From: Bog-756 sp963812525 | GTDB taxonomy: Bacteria > Actinomycetota > Acidimicrobiia > Acidimicrobiales > RAAP-2 | Assembly (NCBI GenBank): GCA_963812525.1 | Contig: CAWEVL010000010.1 | Span: 372,001-436,000, forward strand | DNA: 64,000 nucleotides | Reading direction: 5' to 3' | Shown: piece by piece, positions 42,405 to 50,838 of the stretch | Position numbering within the stretch: the stretch's first letter is position 1 | Layout of the letters: each line of letters starts with the position of its first letter | Notes under the pieces: generated by a model | The model's database searches: none | Told to the model about the DNA's origin: nothing | Seen by the model: the letters and a program-made list of their open reading frames with translations, nothing else | Translations under genes and position numbers: made by a program

Positions 42405-44714
42405 TCAGGGCGTGCCGTCGAGGGCCGCGGGCAGCGGGGCCAGGTGGACCACACTCAGGCGCTGGGTGGGGCGGGTCAGGGCCACGTAGAGGGTGCGCAG
42501 CCCGCGGGCGGTCTCCCCGGCGATGACCCCGGGCTCCACCACCACCACCGAGTCGAATTCGAGCCCGTTGGTGCTGTCGGCGGCCAGCAGTACCAGCGGC
42601 TCGGACAGCCCGCCCTTGCGCATGTCCCGAGCGTCGACCACGGGCAGTTCGGCGGCGGCCAGGGCGTCGGCCAGTACGGGCAACAGGGTCTCGGGAGCCA
42701 GGATGGCCACTCGGCCCGGCGTGACCGCGGTCACCTCCTCCCCGGCCACCTCGGCCACCCGGCGGGCCAGGTCGCCGACCGTGGCCCCCGGGGACGGGCC
42801 ACCGGTCCCCAGCACCGGGACCATCCGCGGCTCCACCTCCGTCCGACGGACCGGCGTCGGGGGCTTGAGCTCGGGGGCGGCCACGGCCAGGACCCGGGTG
42901 GCCACGGCCAGGACCTCGGCCGGCGTGCGGTAGCTGACCGTGAGCTCCACCGAGCGGACCGGGCGCCGACGGGGCAGGTGGTCGGTGATGTCCGTCCACG
43001 ACGACGGCGCCCACGGCGCGGTGGCCTGGGCGATGTCCCCGACCACGGTCATCGAGCCCGACAGCGAACGGCGGGTCAGCATCCGCAGCTGCATGGGCGA
43101 GAGGTCCTGGACCTCGTCCACCACGATGTGGCCGTACTTGCGCAGCCCGTCCTCGGCGCTGCCCGACCGGGACCCGAGCAGGGCCCGGGCCTCGTCGACC
43201 AGCGCGGCATCGGCCGGGGACCAGGCCACCTCCTCGAACGACGCCGACCGGGGCCGGTGCAGCAGGACCTGCTCCTCATCCGACAGGACGCCCCGCGAGG
43301 CGGCGGCGATGAGCGGCACGGCACCGAACAGGTCGTGGAGGAGCTCGTGGGGGGAGAGCCTCGGCCACATGCGGTCGAGGGCTTCGGCCATCTCCGGCAC
43401 CCGCTTCACCTTGCGGGTGAAGTCCTCGAGGTCGAACTCGTCGTCGGCCAGCTCGGACGGGTCCTCGTAGCCGGGGAAGGCGGTGACCGGGGCCGGGGAA
43501 CCGACGCCCAGGGTCTGCTGGGTCTGACGGGCCCGGTCGGCCAGCAGCTGGGCCACCGACTGCTCGACCATCCGCCGACGGGCGTTGTGGGTCCCGGGGC
43601 GGCGCCGGACCGTCTCCACGATCCGCCGGCTGTCCTCGCGGGTCAGGCGCAGCAGGAGGGCGCCGTAGGGGACGGCCACGTCGTCGGCCAACGCCCGCTG
43701 TCGGGTCCGCACCGCCTTGGCCACCACCTTGGCCATGCGGGCGTCCCCCTTCAGGCGGGCCACGTCGACCGGGCCGTTCTCCTGGATCCGGATCTCGGGC
43801 ACCAGGCCCGACACGGTGGACAGGGTCACGCCCGTCTCCCCCAACGAGGGCAGCACCTGCTCGATGTAGCGGAGGAACAGCGGGTTGGGCCCCACCACCA
43901 GGACCCCCTGGCGCTCGAGGGGGAACCGGTGGGTGTAGAGGAGGTAGGCGGCACGGTGGAGGGCCACCGCCGTCTTGCCGGTGCCCGGGCCGCCCTGGAC
44001 CACCAGCACCCCGGGGAGCGGGGCCCGGATGATCTCGTCCTGCTCGCGCTGGATGGTCGAGACGATGTCGGTCATCCGACCGGAACGGGCCCGGTCCAGC
44101 GCGGCCAGCAGGGCGGCCGGACCCCCGATGGGCAGGTCGCCGACGATCAGCTCGCCGCCCCCGTCCCCCCCGTCGTCGAACCCCTCGGCGCTCTCGGCCG
44201 GGAGGCCGGGGGACGCCGGATGCCCCACCGAACCGGGGGCGGCGAACCGCTCGTCCTCCAGGCCCACCACCCGGCGGCCCTCGAGGGCCAGGTGGCGGCG
44301 CAGCACCAGGCCCTGCGGGTCTCGCCCGGTGGCCCGGTAGAACGGCTCGGCAATGGGGGCCCGCCAGTCGACGACCAGGGGGTCGTGATCGGCACTGTGG
44401 ATGGCCAGCCGGCCGATGTGGAAGGTCTCGGTACCCGGCTCGGACCCCGCCGCCTCCGCCCGGTCCCCGTTGACCCCGTCCAGCACCCGGTCGATCCGGC
44501 CGAAGGTGAGGGCCTGGTCCCCGATGTCCAGCTGCTCCAGGCGCGCCAGGCTGGTGCGGACGATCACGTCCCGCTCGGTACGCGACTGGAAGGTGCCCCC
44601 CTTGCCCACGTCGAGCACCCCCTCGAGCATGGCGTTGGCATCGCTCCGCATGGCATCGAGGCGGGCGTAGGCCATGTCCACGAATTCCTGCTCGGCCCGT
44701 TGCTCCGCTTCCAC
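42405..44714 (-). CDS. HelD-like helicase / UvrD-family ATPase
   Basis: A 769-aa superfamily I helicase of the HelD type. The N-terminal part (EQRAEQEFVDMAYARLDAMR) is a likely coiled coil, as used by HelD to enter RNA polymerase channels. Walker A is GGPGTGKTAVALHRAAYLLY (about residue 241), Walker B VVDEVQDLSPMQ (about 531), and LYVALTRPTQRLSVVH is near the end (motif VI). HelD proteins clear stalled RNA polymerase from DNA; in actinobacteria they can give rifampicin tolerance. A GTG at 44714 was chosen because GGAGGTGG lies at proper spacing; the larger in-frame region upstream overlaps hemE on the other strand. Convergent and divergent neighbours give no link to its function. Confidence 0.85.
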   Translation of the reverse strand: MEAEQRAEQEFVDMAYARLDAMRSDANAMLEGVLDVGKGGTFQSRTERDVIVRTSLARLEQLDIGDQALTFGRIDRVLDGVNGDRAEAAGSEPGTETFHIGRLAIHSADHDPLVVDWRAPIAEPFYRATGRDPQGLVLRRHLALEGRRVVGLEDERFAAPGSVGHPASPGLPAESAEGFDDGGDGGGELIVGDLPIGGPAALLAALDRARSGRMTDIVSTIQREQDEIIRAPLPGVLVVQGGPGTGKTAVALHRAAYLLYTHRFPLERQGVLVVGPNPLFLRYIEQVLPSLGETGVTLSTVSGLVPEIRIQENGPVDVARLKGDARMAKVVAKAVRTRQRALADDVAVPYGALLLRLTREDSRRIVETVRRRPGTHNARRRMVEQSVAQLLADRARQTQQTLGVGSPAPVTAFPGYEDPSELADDEFDLEDFTRKVKRVPEMAEALDRMWPRLSPHELLHDLFGAVPLIAAASRGVLSDEEQVLLHRPRSASFEEVAWSPADAALVDEARALLGSRSGSAEDGLRKYGHIVVDEVQDLSPMQLRMLTRRSLSGSMTVVGDIAQATAPWAPSSWTDITDHLPRRRPVRSVELTVSYRTPAEVLAVATRVLAVAAPELKPPTPVRRTEVEPRMVPVLGTGGPSPGATVGDLARRVAEVAGEEVTAVTPGRVAILAPETLLPVLADALAAAELPVVDARDMRKGGLSEPLVLLAADSTNGLEFDSVVVVEPGVIAGETARGLRTLYVALTRPTQRLSVVHLAPLPAALDGTP

Positions 44715-44970
44715 CCCCACCTCCGATCTCCCCGCCCCGTACGGCTCAGGGGAACCCTCGATTGTATGCCCGACAGGCTCGGCCCGTGACGGGGCCACGG
44801 GCGCCGGGGCCACCGGCGCGCCCCGATGGGAGGATCGACCACCTCCTAGACTCGGGAGATGGCCGACACCGCGGGAGCACCACGGCTTCGCCCGGCGGCG
44901 GTCACCCGGAACCGACCGGCGGCGGGTCCGACCCGCCCGACCTCCCGCTGAGGGCGTCGGGGCGTTGGAC

Positions 44971-46044
44971 GTGAGCAGCTCGGGGTCGCCCCCGTTCGAC
45001 GACTCGCCGTTCATGCGCGCCTGTCGCCGCCTCCCGGTGGACCGTGTCCCGGTGTGGTTCATGCGACAGGCCGGCCGGTCACTCCCCGAGTACCGGGCGG
45101 CCCGGGGATCCGGCAGCATCCTCGAGGCCATCGCCCGGCCCGAACTGGTGGCCCGCCTGACCCGCCAGCCGGTGGACCGCTACGGGACCGACGCCGCCAT
45201 CTTCTTCTCCGACATCGTGGTCCCGGTGGCGGCCATCGGCTTCGGCGTGGACGTGGCCCCGGGCACCGGACCGGTCGTGGCCGAACCCTTCGGGGACCGC
45301 CGGGACCTGCAGCGCCTGCGACCGCTCGAGCCCGAGATCGACACGCCCTACGTGATCGACGCCGTGCGGCAGCTGACCGCCGAGCTGGGGGTCCCCCTGA
45401 TCGGGTTCGCCGGCGGGCCGTTCACCGTGGCCAGCTACCTCGTGGAGGGGGGCCCGTCCAAGAACTTCACCAAGGTCAAGGCCCTCATGCACGGCGACCC
45501 CGGGTTGTGGCACGAGCTGATGGAGCGGCTCGGCGACCTGGCCCTGGCCTCGCTGCGCTCCCAGCTGGATGCCGGGGCCGCCGCCGTCCAGCTGTTCGAC
45601 AGCTGGGCCGGCATCCTGGCGCCCGCCCACTACCGCGAGCTGGTCCTACCGGCCACCCGGCGCATCTTCGCCGAGCTGGCCACCAGCCACCCGGGCGTCC
45701 CCACCATCCTGTTCGGGGTGGGGACCGGCGAGCTGCTGCGCTCCATGGCCGGGAGCGGGAGCTCGGTGATCGGCATCGACTGGAGGGTGCCCCTGGACGA
45801 GGCCCGGCACCGGGTCGGTCCCCGCCTGGCCGTCCAGGGCAACCTCGACCCAGCCCTGTGCCTGGGGTCATGGGCGGTGGCGGCGGCGGGGACCCGGGAG
45901 GTGCTCCGGGCCGCCGGCAGCCAGCCCGGCCACATCTTCAATCTGGGGCACGGCGTCCTACCCGAGACCGATCCGGGCGTCCTCGAGCAGGTGGTCGCCC
46001 TGGTCCACGCCGAGGGCCGGGCCGGGGTGGAGGCGGGACGGTGA
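44971..46044 (+). CDS. hemE: Uroporphyrinogen decarboxylase
   Basis: A 357-aa TIM-barrel enzyme that removes four carboxylates from uroporphyrinogen III to give coproporphyrinogen III. Blocks: VWFMRQAGRSLPEYR (usual form WLMRQAGRYLPEY), FSDIVVPVAAIGFGV, GFAGGPFTVASYLVEGG, QLFDSWAG, GIDWRVPLDEAR, and NLGHGVLPETDP at the end. The catalytic Asp in the FSDI block is present. The Tyr of the first block is replaced by Ser in this copy. A GTG at 44971 was chosen; a later ATG at 45013 in MRACRR is possible. First of three haem genes in order hemE-hemH-cgoX. Confidence 0.93.
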   Translation: MSSSGSPPFDDSPFMRACRRLPVDRVPVWFMRQAGRSLPEYRAARGSGSILEAIARPELVARLTRQPVDRYGTDAAIFFSDIVVPVAAIGFGVDVAPGTGPVVAEPFGDRRDLQRLRPLEPEIDTPYVIDAVRQLTAELGVPLIGFAGGPFTVASYLVEGGPSKNFTKVKALMHGDPGLWHELMERLGDLALASLRSQLDAGAAAVQLFDSWAGILAPAHYRELVLPATRRIFAELATSHPGVPTILFGVGTGELLRSMAGSGSSVIGIDWRVPLDEARHRVGPRLAVQGNLDPALCLGSWAVAAAGTREVLRAAGSQPGHIFNLGHGVLPETDPGVLEQVVALVHAEGRAGVEAGR

Positions 46045-46087
46045 CGGTGGGCCGGCCTCGAGGCCGGGCCGTGTCCCGGGACCGACG

Positions 46088-47041
46088 GTGACCACCCCGG
46101 CCGCCGAGCGGGTCGGGGTGCTGGTCATGGCCCACGGGACCCCGTCCACCCCTGAGGGGATCGAGCCCTTCTACACCGCCATCCGGCGCGGCCGGCCGCC
46201 GACCCCCGAGCTCCTCGACGAGCTGGTGGGCCGGTACCGGGCCATCGGCGGCACCTCACCGCTCACCCAGCGGACCCGCTCCCAGGTGGAGGGGTTGGCC
46301 GCCGCCCTCGAGGCGGTGGCGCCGGCGCGGTTCGTGGTTCGCTACGGGGCCAAGTACGTGTCGCCCACCATCGAGGAGGGGGTGGCCGCCCTGGCCGACG
46401 CGGGTGTCGGGCGGATGGTCGGCATCGTCCTCACCCCCCACCAGTCCTCGCTGGGGTCCGGTGAGTACTTCCGGCGGGCCGGGGAGGCGGCGGCGTCGCT
46501 GGATCCGCCGATCGGACTCAGGCCCGTCCCCTCGTGGCATCGGGCCGAAGGGTTCGCCCGGCTGCTGGCCGACCGGACGGCGGGCGCCCTGGCCTCGTTG
46601 TCCGGCGCCGACCGGGAGCGGGTGGCGGTGTTCTTCACCGCCCACAGCCTGCCCCGGCGTGCGGTCGCCGAGGGCGATCCGTACCCCCGCCAGGTGGCCG
46701 AGTCGGCCGCCGACATCGCCGCCCTGTTGGACCTGGGCGCCGACGGCGCGTTGACCTGGGGCGTGGCGTGGCAGAGCGCGGGGCGGACGGCCGACCCGTG
46801 GATCGGACCCGATCTGCTGGAGGAGATCCGCCGGGTGGCCCAAGTGGGGGCCACGGCGGTGGTGGTGTGCCCGGTCGGCTTCGTCTCCGACCACCTCGAG
46901 ATCCTCTACGACCTCGACGTGGAGGCCGACCAGGTGGCCCGATCGGCAGGTGTCCGGTTCACCCGCACCCGGTCGCTCGACGACGACCCCGCCTTCCTCG
47001 GGGTGCTGGCCGGGGTGGTCCGCCGGGCCGCGGCGGAGTGA
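46088..47041 (+). CDS. hemH: Ferrochelatase (probably coproporphyrin-type)
   Basis: A 317-aa chelatase that inserts iron into a porphyrin. Features: VLVMAHGTPSTPEGIEPFYT at the N-terminus, IGGTSPLTQRTRSQ, FVVRYGAKYVSPTI, LTPHQSSLGSGEY, VFFTAHSLPRRAV with the conserved catalytic His, WGVAWQSAGRTADPW, and VVVCPVGFVSDHLEILYDLD with the conserved Glu. Together with the CgoX-type oxidase gene that follows, this suggests the coproporphyrin-dependent haem route of actinobacteria, in which coprohaem is then decarboxylated by HemQ (ChdC), not in this window. GTG start; it overlaps the next gene as GTGA. Confidence 0.92.
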   Translation: MTTPAAERVGVLVMAHGTPSTPEGIEPFYTAIRRGRPPTPELLDELVGRYRAIGGTSPLTQRTRSQVEGLAAALEAVAPARFVVRYGAKYVSPTIEEGVAALADAGVGRMVGIVLTPHQSSLGSGEYFRRAGEAAASLDPPIGLRPVPSWHRAEGFARLLADRTAGALASLSGADRERVAVFFTAHSLPRRAVAEGDPYPRQVAESAADIAALLDLGADGALTWGVAWQSAGRTADPWIGPDLLEEIRRVAQVGATAVVVCPVGFVSDHLEILYDLDVEADQVARSAGVRFTRTRSLDDDPAFLGVLAGVVRRAAAE

Positions 47042-50000
47042 GCACGCCGAGCGGTCCGGTGCCCGGGTCGGTGCCACCGTCCCGACCCACCGTCGCCGTC
47101 GTCGGCGGGGGCATCGCCGGCCTGGCCGCGGCCTGGGAGCTGGTGGCCGGCCCGACCGCCGGGGGCCCGGACGACCCGGTGCCCGACGTGGTGGTGCTCG
47201 AGGCCGGCGACCGGCTGGGCGGGAAGCTGCGGTCCGAGCCCTTCGCCGGCCGGCGGGTCGATCTGGCGGCCGACGCCTTCCTGGGCCGCCGACCGGAGGC
47301 CACCGAGCTGTGCCGGGAGCTCGGCCTGGCCGACGAGTTGGTCCCGATGGGGACGTCGGGTGCCGCCATCTGGGCCCGGGGCCGGTTGCGACCCATGCCC
47401 GACGGCCTCAACCTCGGTGTGCCCACCCGGTGGTGGCCCCTCCTTCGATCCGGGATCCTGAGCCCGGGCGAGTGCCTCCGGATGTCACACGATCTGGTCC
47501 TCCCCCGCCTGGGCCGCGGCGGCCGGCCCTTCGGGGACCGGTCGGTGGGCGAGATCGTCGGCGAGCGTCTGGGGCGCCCGGTGGTGGACCGGCTGGCCGA
47601 CCCGCTCATCGGAGGGATCCACGCCGGCAACGCCGACCAGCTCAGCGCCGCCGCCACCTTTCCGGTGCTCATCGCCGCCTCCCACCAGTCGGGCAGCCTG
47701 ATGCGTCGCCTGGGTGCGGCCCGGGACGGGGCCGCACCCTCACCGGCCGACGGCCGGCCGTCGCCGGTGTTCTGGTCGCTGGCCGGCACCACGGCCAGCC
47801 TGGTCGACGCCCTGGCCCGGGCTCTGGTGGCCCGCGGCGTCTCCCTCCGCACGGGCACGGCGTGCCAGGCCGTGGAAAGGCTCGCCGGACGGGCCGGCGG
47901 GCGGGGTGCCGGACGGGCCCGGTGGGAACTGACCCTGGGGTCGGCGGAGTCGGCACCCGGCGGCCGGGGGTGCCTCGAGGTCGACGGAGTCATCCTGGCC
48001 GCACCGGCCCCGGAGACTGCGGTGCTGCTCGCCGCCCACGCCCCGGTGTCGGCCGGGATGCTGAGCACCATCCGCTACGCCTCGGTGGCGGTCGTCACCC
48101 TGGCCCTTCCGGAGGGATCGGTCGCCGGCCCGCTGTCGGGCACGGGCTTCCTGGTGCCCCGCACCTCCCCCGTGGACGGGAAGGCGGCGCTGGTCACCGG
48201 GTGCACCTACCTGGGTCGCAAGTGGCCGCACCTGGCCCGGCCCGGGGACGAGCTGATCCGGGCCTCGGTCGGGCGCTTCGGCGACGACCGGCCCGCCGCC
48301 CTGGACGACGAGGAGCTGACCGCGGCCGTCCTCGCCGAACTGGGCACCGTGCTCGGCCTCGGGGACCCGCCGCTCGAGACCATGGTGACCCGTTGGGACC
48401 GGGCCTTCCCCCAGTACGAGGTGGGTCACCTGATCCGGGTGGCCCGCATCGAGGAGGACCTGGCGTCCCTGCCCGGACTGGCCGTGGCCGGTGCCGCGCT
48501 GCGGGGGGTGGGCATCCCGGCCTGCGTCGGGAGCGGGCGCACCGCGGCCCGGCGGGTGCTGGCGTCGTTGGGCGGTCCGGCCGGCGGCCCCGGCGACGGG
48601 GCCCCCGTGGCCCCGCCGGGGACCATGACCGCCCCGGTCCCGCCGGTACCCACGACACCACCGGCGGACGACCGCCCGGACACCCCGCGGTGGCGACCGT
48701 CGAGGATCACCATGACCGAGCACCGGACCGCCTCGGTGACACCCCGTCGAGGCGCGGTGGTCGTCCCCGCCCTGGTCTCGGGAGTGGGCCTCGCCCTCTC
48801 CCTCCCCCCCTGGGGCTGGTGGGTGCTGGCCTTTCCCTCGGCCGGCCTGCTCTGGTGGCGCCTGGGCGGACTGCGCCCACGCACCCGCCTGTGGGCCGGG
48901 TGGCTGGCCGGGCTGGGCCTCTACGTACCGGGCCTGCTGTGGGCCCGCTCCTTCACCCTCCTCGGGGCGGTGGTCCTGATGGTGACGGAGGCGGCGTTCA
49001 TGGCGGTGGCCTGTCTGGCCGTGCCGGCCGGGCCGGTGGTCGCCCGGGTGCTGGCCTTTCCCGCCGCCCTCACCCTGGCCGAGGCGGCCCGCATGCGGTG
49101 GCCGTTCGGCGGCCTCCCCATCGGCGGGGTGTTCCTGGGTCAGGCCGGAGGGCCGGTCCTCGGGGTGGCCCGGCTGGCCGGGCCGCTCGGCCTCACCCTC
49201 GCCGTCTACCTGGGCGGCGCCGGGTTGGCCGCGCTGGCCGAGGCGGTGGTGGTGGCCGAGCGGGACGGCCGGCGGGCCCGGGCCTTCGCCCGGGTGGACA
49301 CCGCAGGTGGCGTGGAGCGGGTGGGTCCGCTCTCGGCGGCCGTGGCCGGGATCGGTCCCCTGGTCCGTTCCGGCTCGGTGGCGGTGGCGGTCCTGGTGGC
49401 GGTGGGGGTGCTGGCGGACCATGCGCCCGACGGGGGCGGGTCGGTGGGCACGGTGTCCACCGCCGCGGTCCAGGGGGGCGGGGCCCGGGGGTTCCGCAAG
49501 TCACAGATCGACCCGGCCGTGGTGCTGGCCGCCCAGGAGTCCGAGACCCGGGTGCTCCGACAGCAGGACCACGGGGCGGTCCCGAGCCTGGTGCTGTGGC
49601 CCGAGGACGTGGTGTCACTCGGCACCCCGTTGGCCGGCACTCCCGAGGAGGCCGCCCTGGCCGGCTTGGCCCGCACGCTCCACACCACACTGGTGGTCGG
49701 CGTGACCGAGACCCTCTCCACCACCACCTTCCGCAACGAGATCGTGGCCTGGGGCCCGGACGGAACCCTGGTGGCCCGGTTCGAAAAGGTCCACCGGGTC
49801 CCCTTCGGCGAGTACGTGCCCGACCGGCACTTCTTCGCCCACCTCGCCGACCTCTCGGCGGTTCCGCTCGACGCCGTCGCCGGGCACGGGACCGGGCTGC
49901 TGGTCACCCCGGCCGCCCCGCTCGGGGCCATGGTCTCCTACGAGGTGTTCTATGCCGATCGGGGTCGGTCGTCGGTGCGGAGCGGGGCCCAGCTCCTCAT

Positions 50001-50322
50001 CGTCCCCACCAACACCTCGTCCTACGCCACGGACCAGGTGCCCGCCCAGGAGATCGCCGCCTCCACCGTCCAGGCCGTGCAGCAGGGTCGGGACCTCCTC
50101 CAGGCGGCCCCGACCGGCTACAGCGCCGCCATCACCAATCGGGGCACCCTGCTCCAGCGGTCGACCCTCGGGGCGCCCCAGATCATTGCGGCCACGCTGT
50201 CACGACGGGTCGGATGGACGGTCTATGTCCACGTCGGCGACGCCCCGCCCCTGGCGCTGGCCGTGCTGGGCCTCCTCGGCGGGTGGGTGGTGGCGGCGCG
50301 GAAGCGCCGGCTCACCGGGTGA
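47038..50322 (+). CDS. Coproporphyrinogen III oxidase (CgoX/HemY) in one frame with apolipoprotein N-acyltransferase (Lnt)
   Basis: One uninterrupted frame of 1094 codons. Residues 1 to about 515 are an FAD oxidase: VAVVGGGIAGLAAAWE, VVLEAGDRLGGKL, HAGNADQLSAAATFP, and a typical ending GIPACVGSGRTAARRV. After a Pro/Gly-rich linker of about 45 residues, Lnt follows: six to seven hydrophobic segments, then a nitrilase-like domain with LVLWPEDVV (Glu, about 855), ARFEKVHRVPFGEY (Lys, about 916) and GAMVSYEVFYADRG (967 is Ser where Lnt has Cys). Lnt adds the third acyl chain to lipoproteins. In another frame, TGA codons at 48626 and 48713 each form ATGA with an in-frame ATG, and a GAGG site lies before 48712. 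One extra base could therefore have fused two normally separate, ATGA-coupled genes. Confidence 0.78.
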   Translation: MSTPSGPVPGSVPPSRPTVAVVGGGIAGLAAAWELVAGPTAGGPDDPVPDVVVLEAGDRLGGKLRSEPFAGRRVDLAADAFLGRRPEATELCRELGLADELVPMGTSGAAIWARGRLRPMPDGLNLGVPTRWWPLLRSGILSPGECLRMSHDLVLPRLGRGGRPFGDRSVGEIVGERLGRPVVDRLADPLIGGIHAGNADQLSAAATFPVLIAASHQSGSLMRRLGAARDGAAPSPADGRPSPVFWSLAGTTASLVDALARALVARGVSLRTGTACQAVERLAGRAGGRGAGRARWELTLGSAESAPGGRGCLEVDGVILAAPAPETAVLLAAHAPVSAGMLSTIRYASVAVVTLALPEGSVAGPLSGTGFLVPRTSPVDGKAALVTGCTYLGRKWPHLARPGDELIRASVGRFGDDRPAALDDEELTAAVLAELGTVLGLGDPPLETMVTRWDRAFPQYEVGHLIRVARIEEDLASLPGLAVAGAALRGVGIPACVGSGRTAARRVLASLGGPAGGPGDGAPVAPPGTMTAPVPPVPTTPPADDRPDTPRWRPSRITMTEHRTASVTPRRGAVVVPALVSGVGLALSLPPWGWWVLAFPSAGLLWWRLGGLRPRTRLWAGWLAGLGLYVPGLLWARSFTLLGAVVLMVTEAAFMAVACLAVPAGPVVARVLAFPAALTLAEAARMRWPFGGLPIGGVFLGQAGGPVLGVARLAGPLGLTLAVYLGGAGLAALAEAVVVAERDGRRARAFARVDTAGGVERVGPLSAAVAGIGPLVRSGSVAVAVLVAVGVLADHAPDGGGSVGTVSTAAVQGGGARGFRKSQIDPAVVLAAQESETRVLRQQDHGAVPSLVLWPEDVVSLGTPLAGTPEEAALAGLARTLHTTLVVGVTETLSTTTFRNEIVAWGPDGTLVARFEKVHRVPFGEYVPDRHFFAHLADLSAVPLDAVAGHGTGLLVTPAAPLGAMVSYEVFYADRGRSSVRSGAQLLIVPTNTSSYATDQVPAQEIAASTVQAVQQGRDLLQAAPTGYSAAITNRGTLLQRSTLGAPQIIAATLSRRVGWTVYVHVGDAPPLALAVLGLLGGWVVAARKRRLTG
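48701..48715 (+). promoter_or_regulatory. Internal ribosome-binding site and ATG for Lnt within the fused frame
   Basis: GAGGATCACC precedes ATG 48712, a good Shine-Dalgarno and spacing. The ATG overlaps TGA in the +1 frame (ATGACC), the same coupling seen at many gene joins in this window. Lnt could be made separately from here, 536 aa. Confidence 0.5.
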
Positions 50323-50340
50323 CGGCGGAGCGGGACCGAC

Positions 50341-50838
50341 CTACTCGTAGTAGCCCGAGTGGATGTACACGCAGGGGATCCCCTCGGCATGGAACATGGC
50401 GAAGTTGTTGGGGTCGTCCTCGAAGGCCAGCCGGAGGTCGAAGCCGTAGGAGCGGAGCTCGTCCACCGTGTCCCGCTTGAACCAGGTCACCTGCGAGTAG
50501 TCCCCCCGCGACCGCATGACCAGGAGGTCCCACCGGAGCCCGTAGCGGTCCAGCCAGGCCAGGGTCTGGGGCTGCACCCGCATGGGCCGGCCGGTCAGGA
50601 GGACGACCTGGAGGCGGGGGTCGAGCAGCTCGAGGACCCGGACCACCTCACCGATGATCGGGTCGTCCCCGCAGGCCTCGAAGAAGGCGTCCCAGTCACG
50701 GCGGCCCCGCTCGATGAAGTGCTGACGGCCCACGGCGTCCGACAGCACCCCGTCCACGTCGAACACCACGGCCTCGCCCGGCGTCTCGATCGGTCCGTTC
50801 CGCCAGGCCCAGTTGGCCGGACCGGTGACCGGGCTCAC
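50341..50838 (-). CDS. HAD-superfamily phosphatase (PNKP-like)
   Basis: A 165-aa HAD-fold protein. The nucleophile motif is VVFDVDGVLSD (about residues 24-34), motif II VVLLTGRP (about 78) and the last motif AFEDDPNNFAMFHAEG (about 139), with a Lys in TWFKRDTV. The arrangement resembles phage-type and bacterial polynucleotide 3'-phosphatase domains, which remove 3'-phosphates; phosphatase of unknown substrate is the safe call. A GTG at 50838 overlaps the acs stop as GTGA, so it is probably translated with acs. Confidence 0.82.
   Translation of the reverse strand: MSPVTGPANWAWRNGPIETPGEAVVFDVDGVLSDAVGRQHFIERGRRDWDAFFEACGDDPIIGEVVRVLELLDPRLQVVLLTGRPMRVQPQTLAWLDRYGLRWDLLVMRSRGDYSQVTWFKRDTVDELRSYGFDLRLAFEDDPNNFAMFHAEGIPCVYIHSGYYE

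Noticed and set aside
40758..44789. A 1343-codon plus-strand open frame opposite qcrC, ctaE and the helicase gene
   Set aside because: It is antisense to well-supported genes, with no domain, signal or start context; it is a GC-bias shadow.
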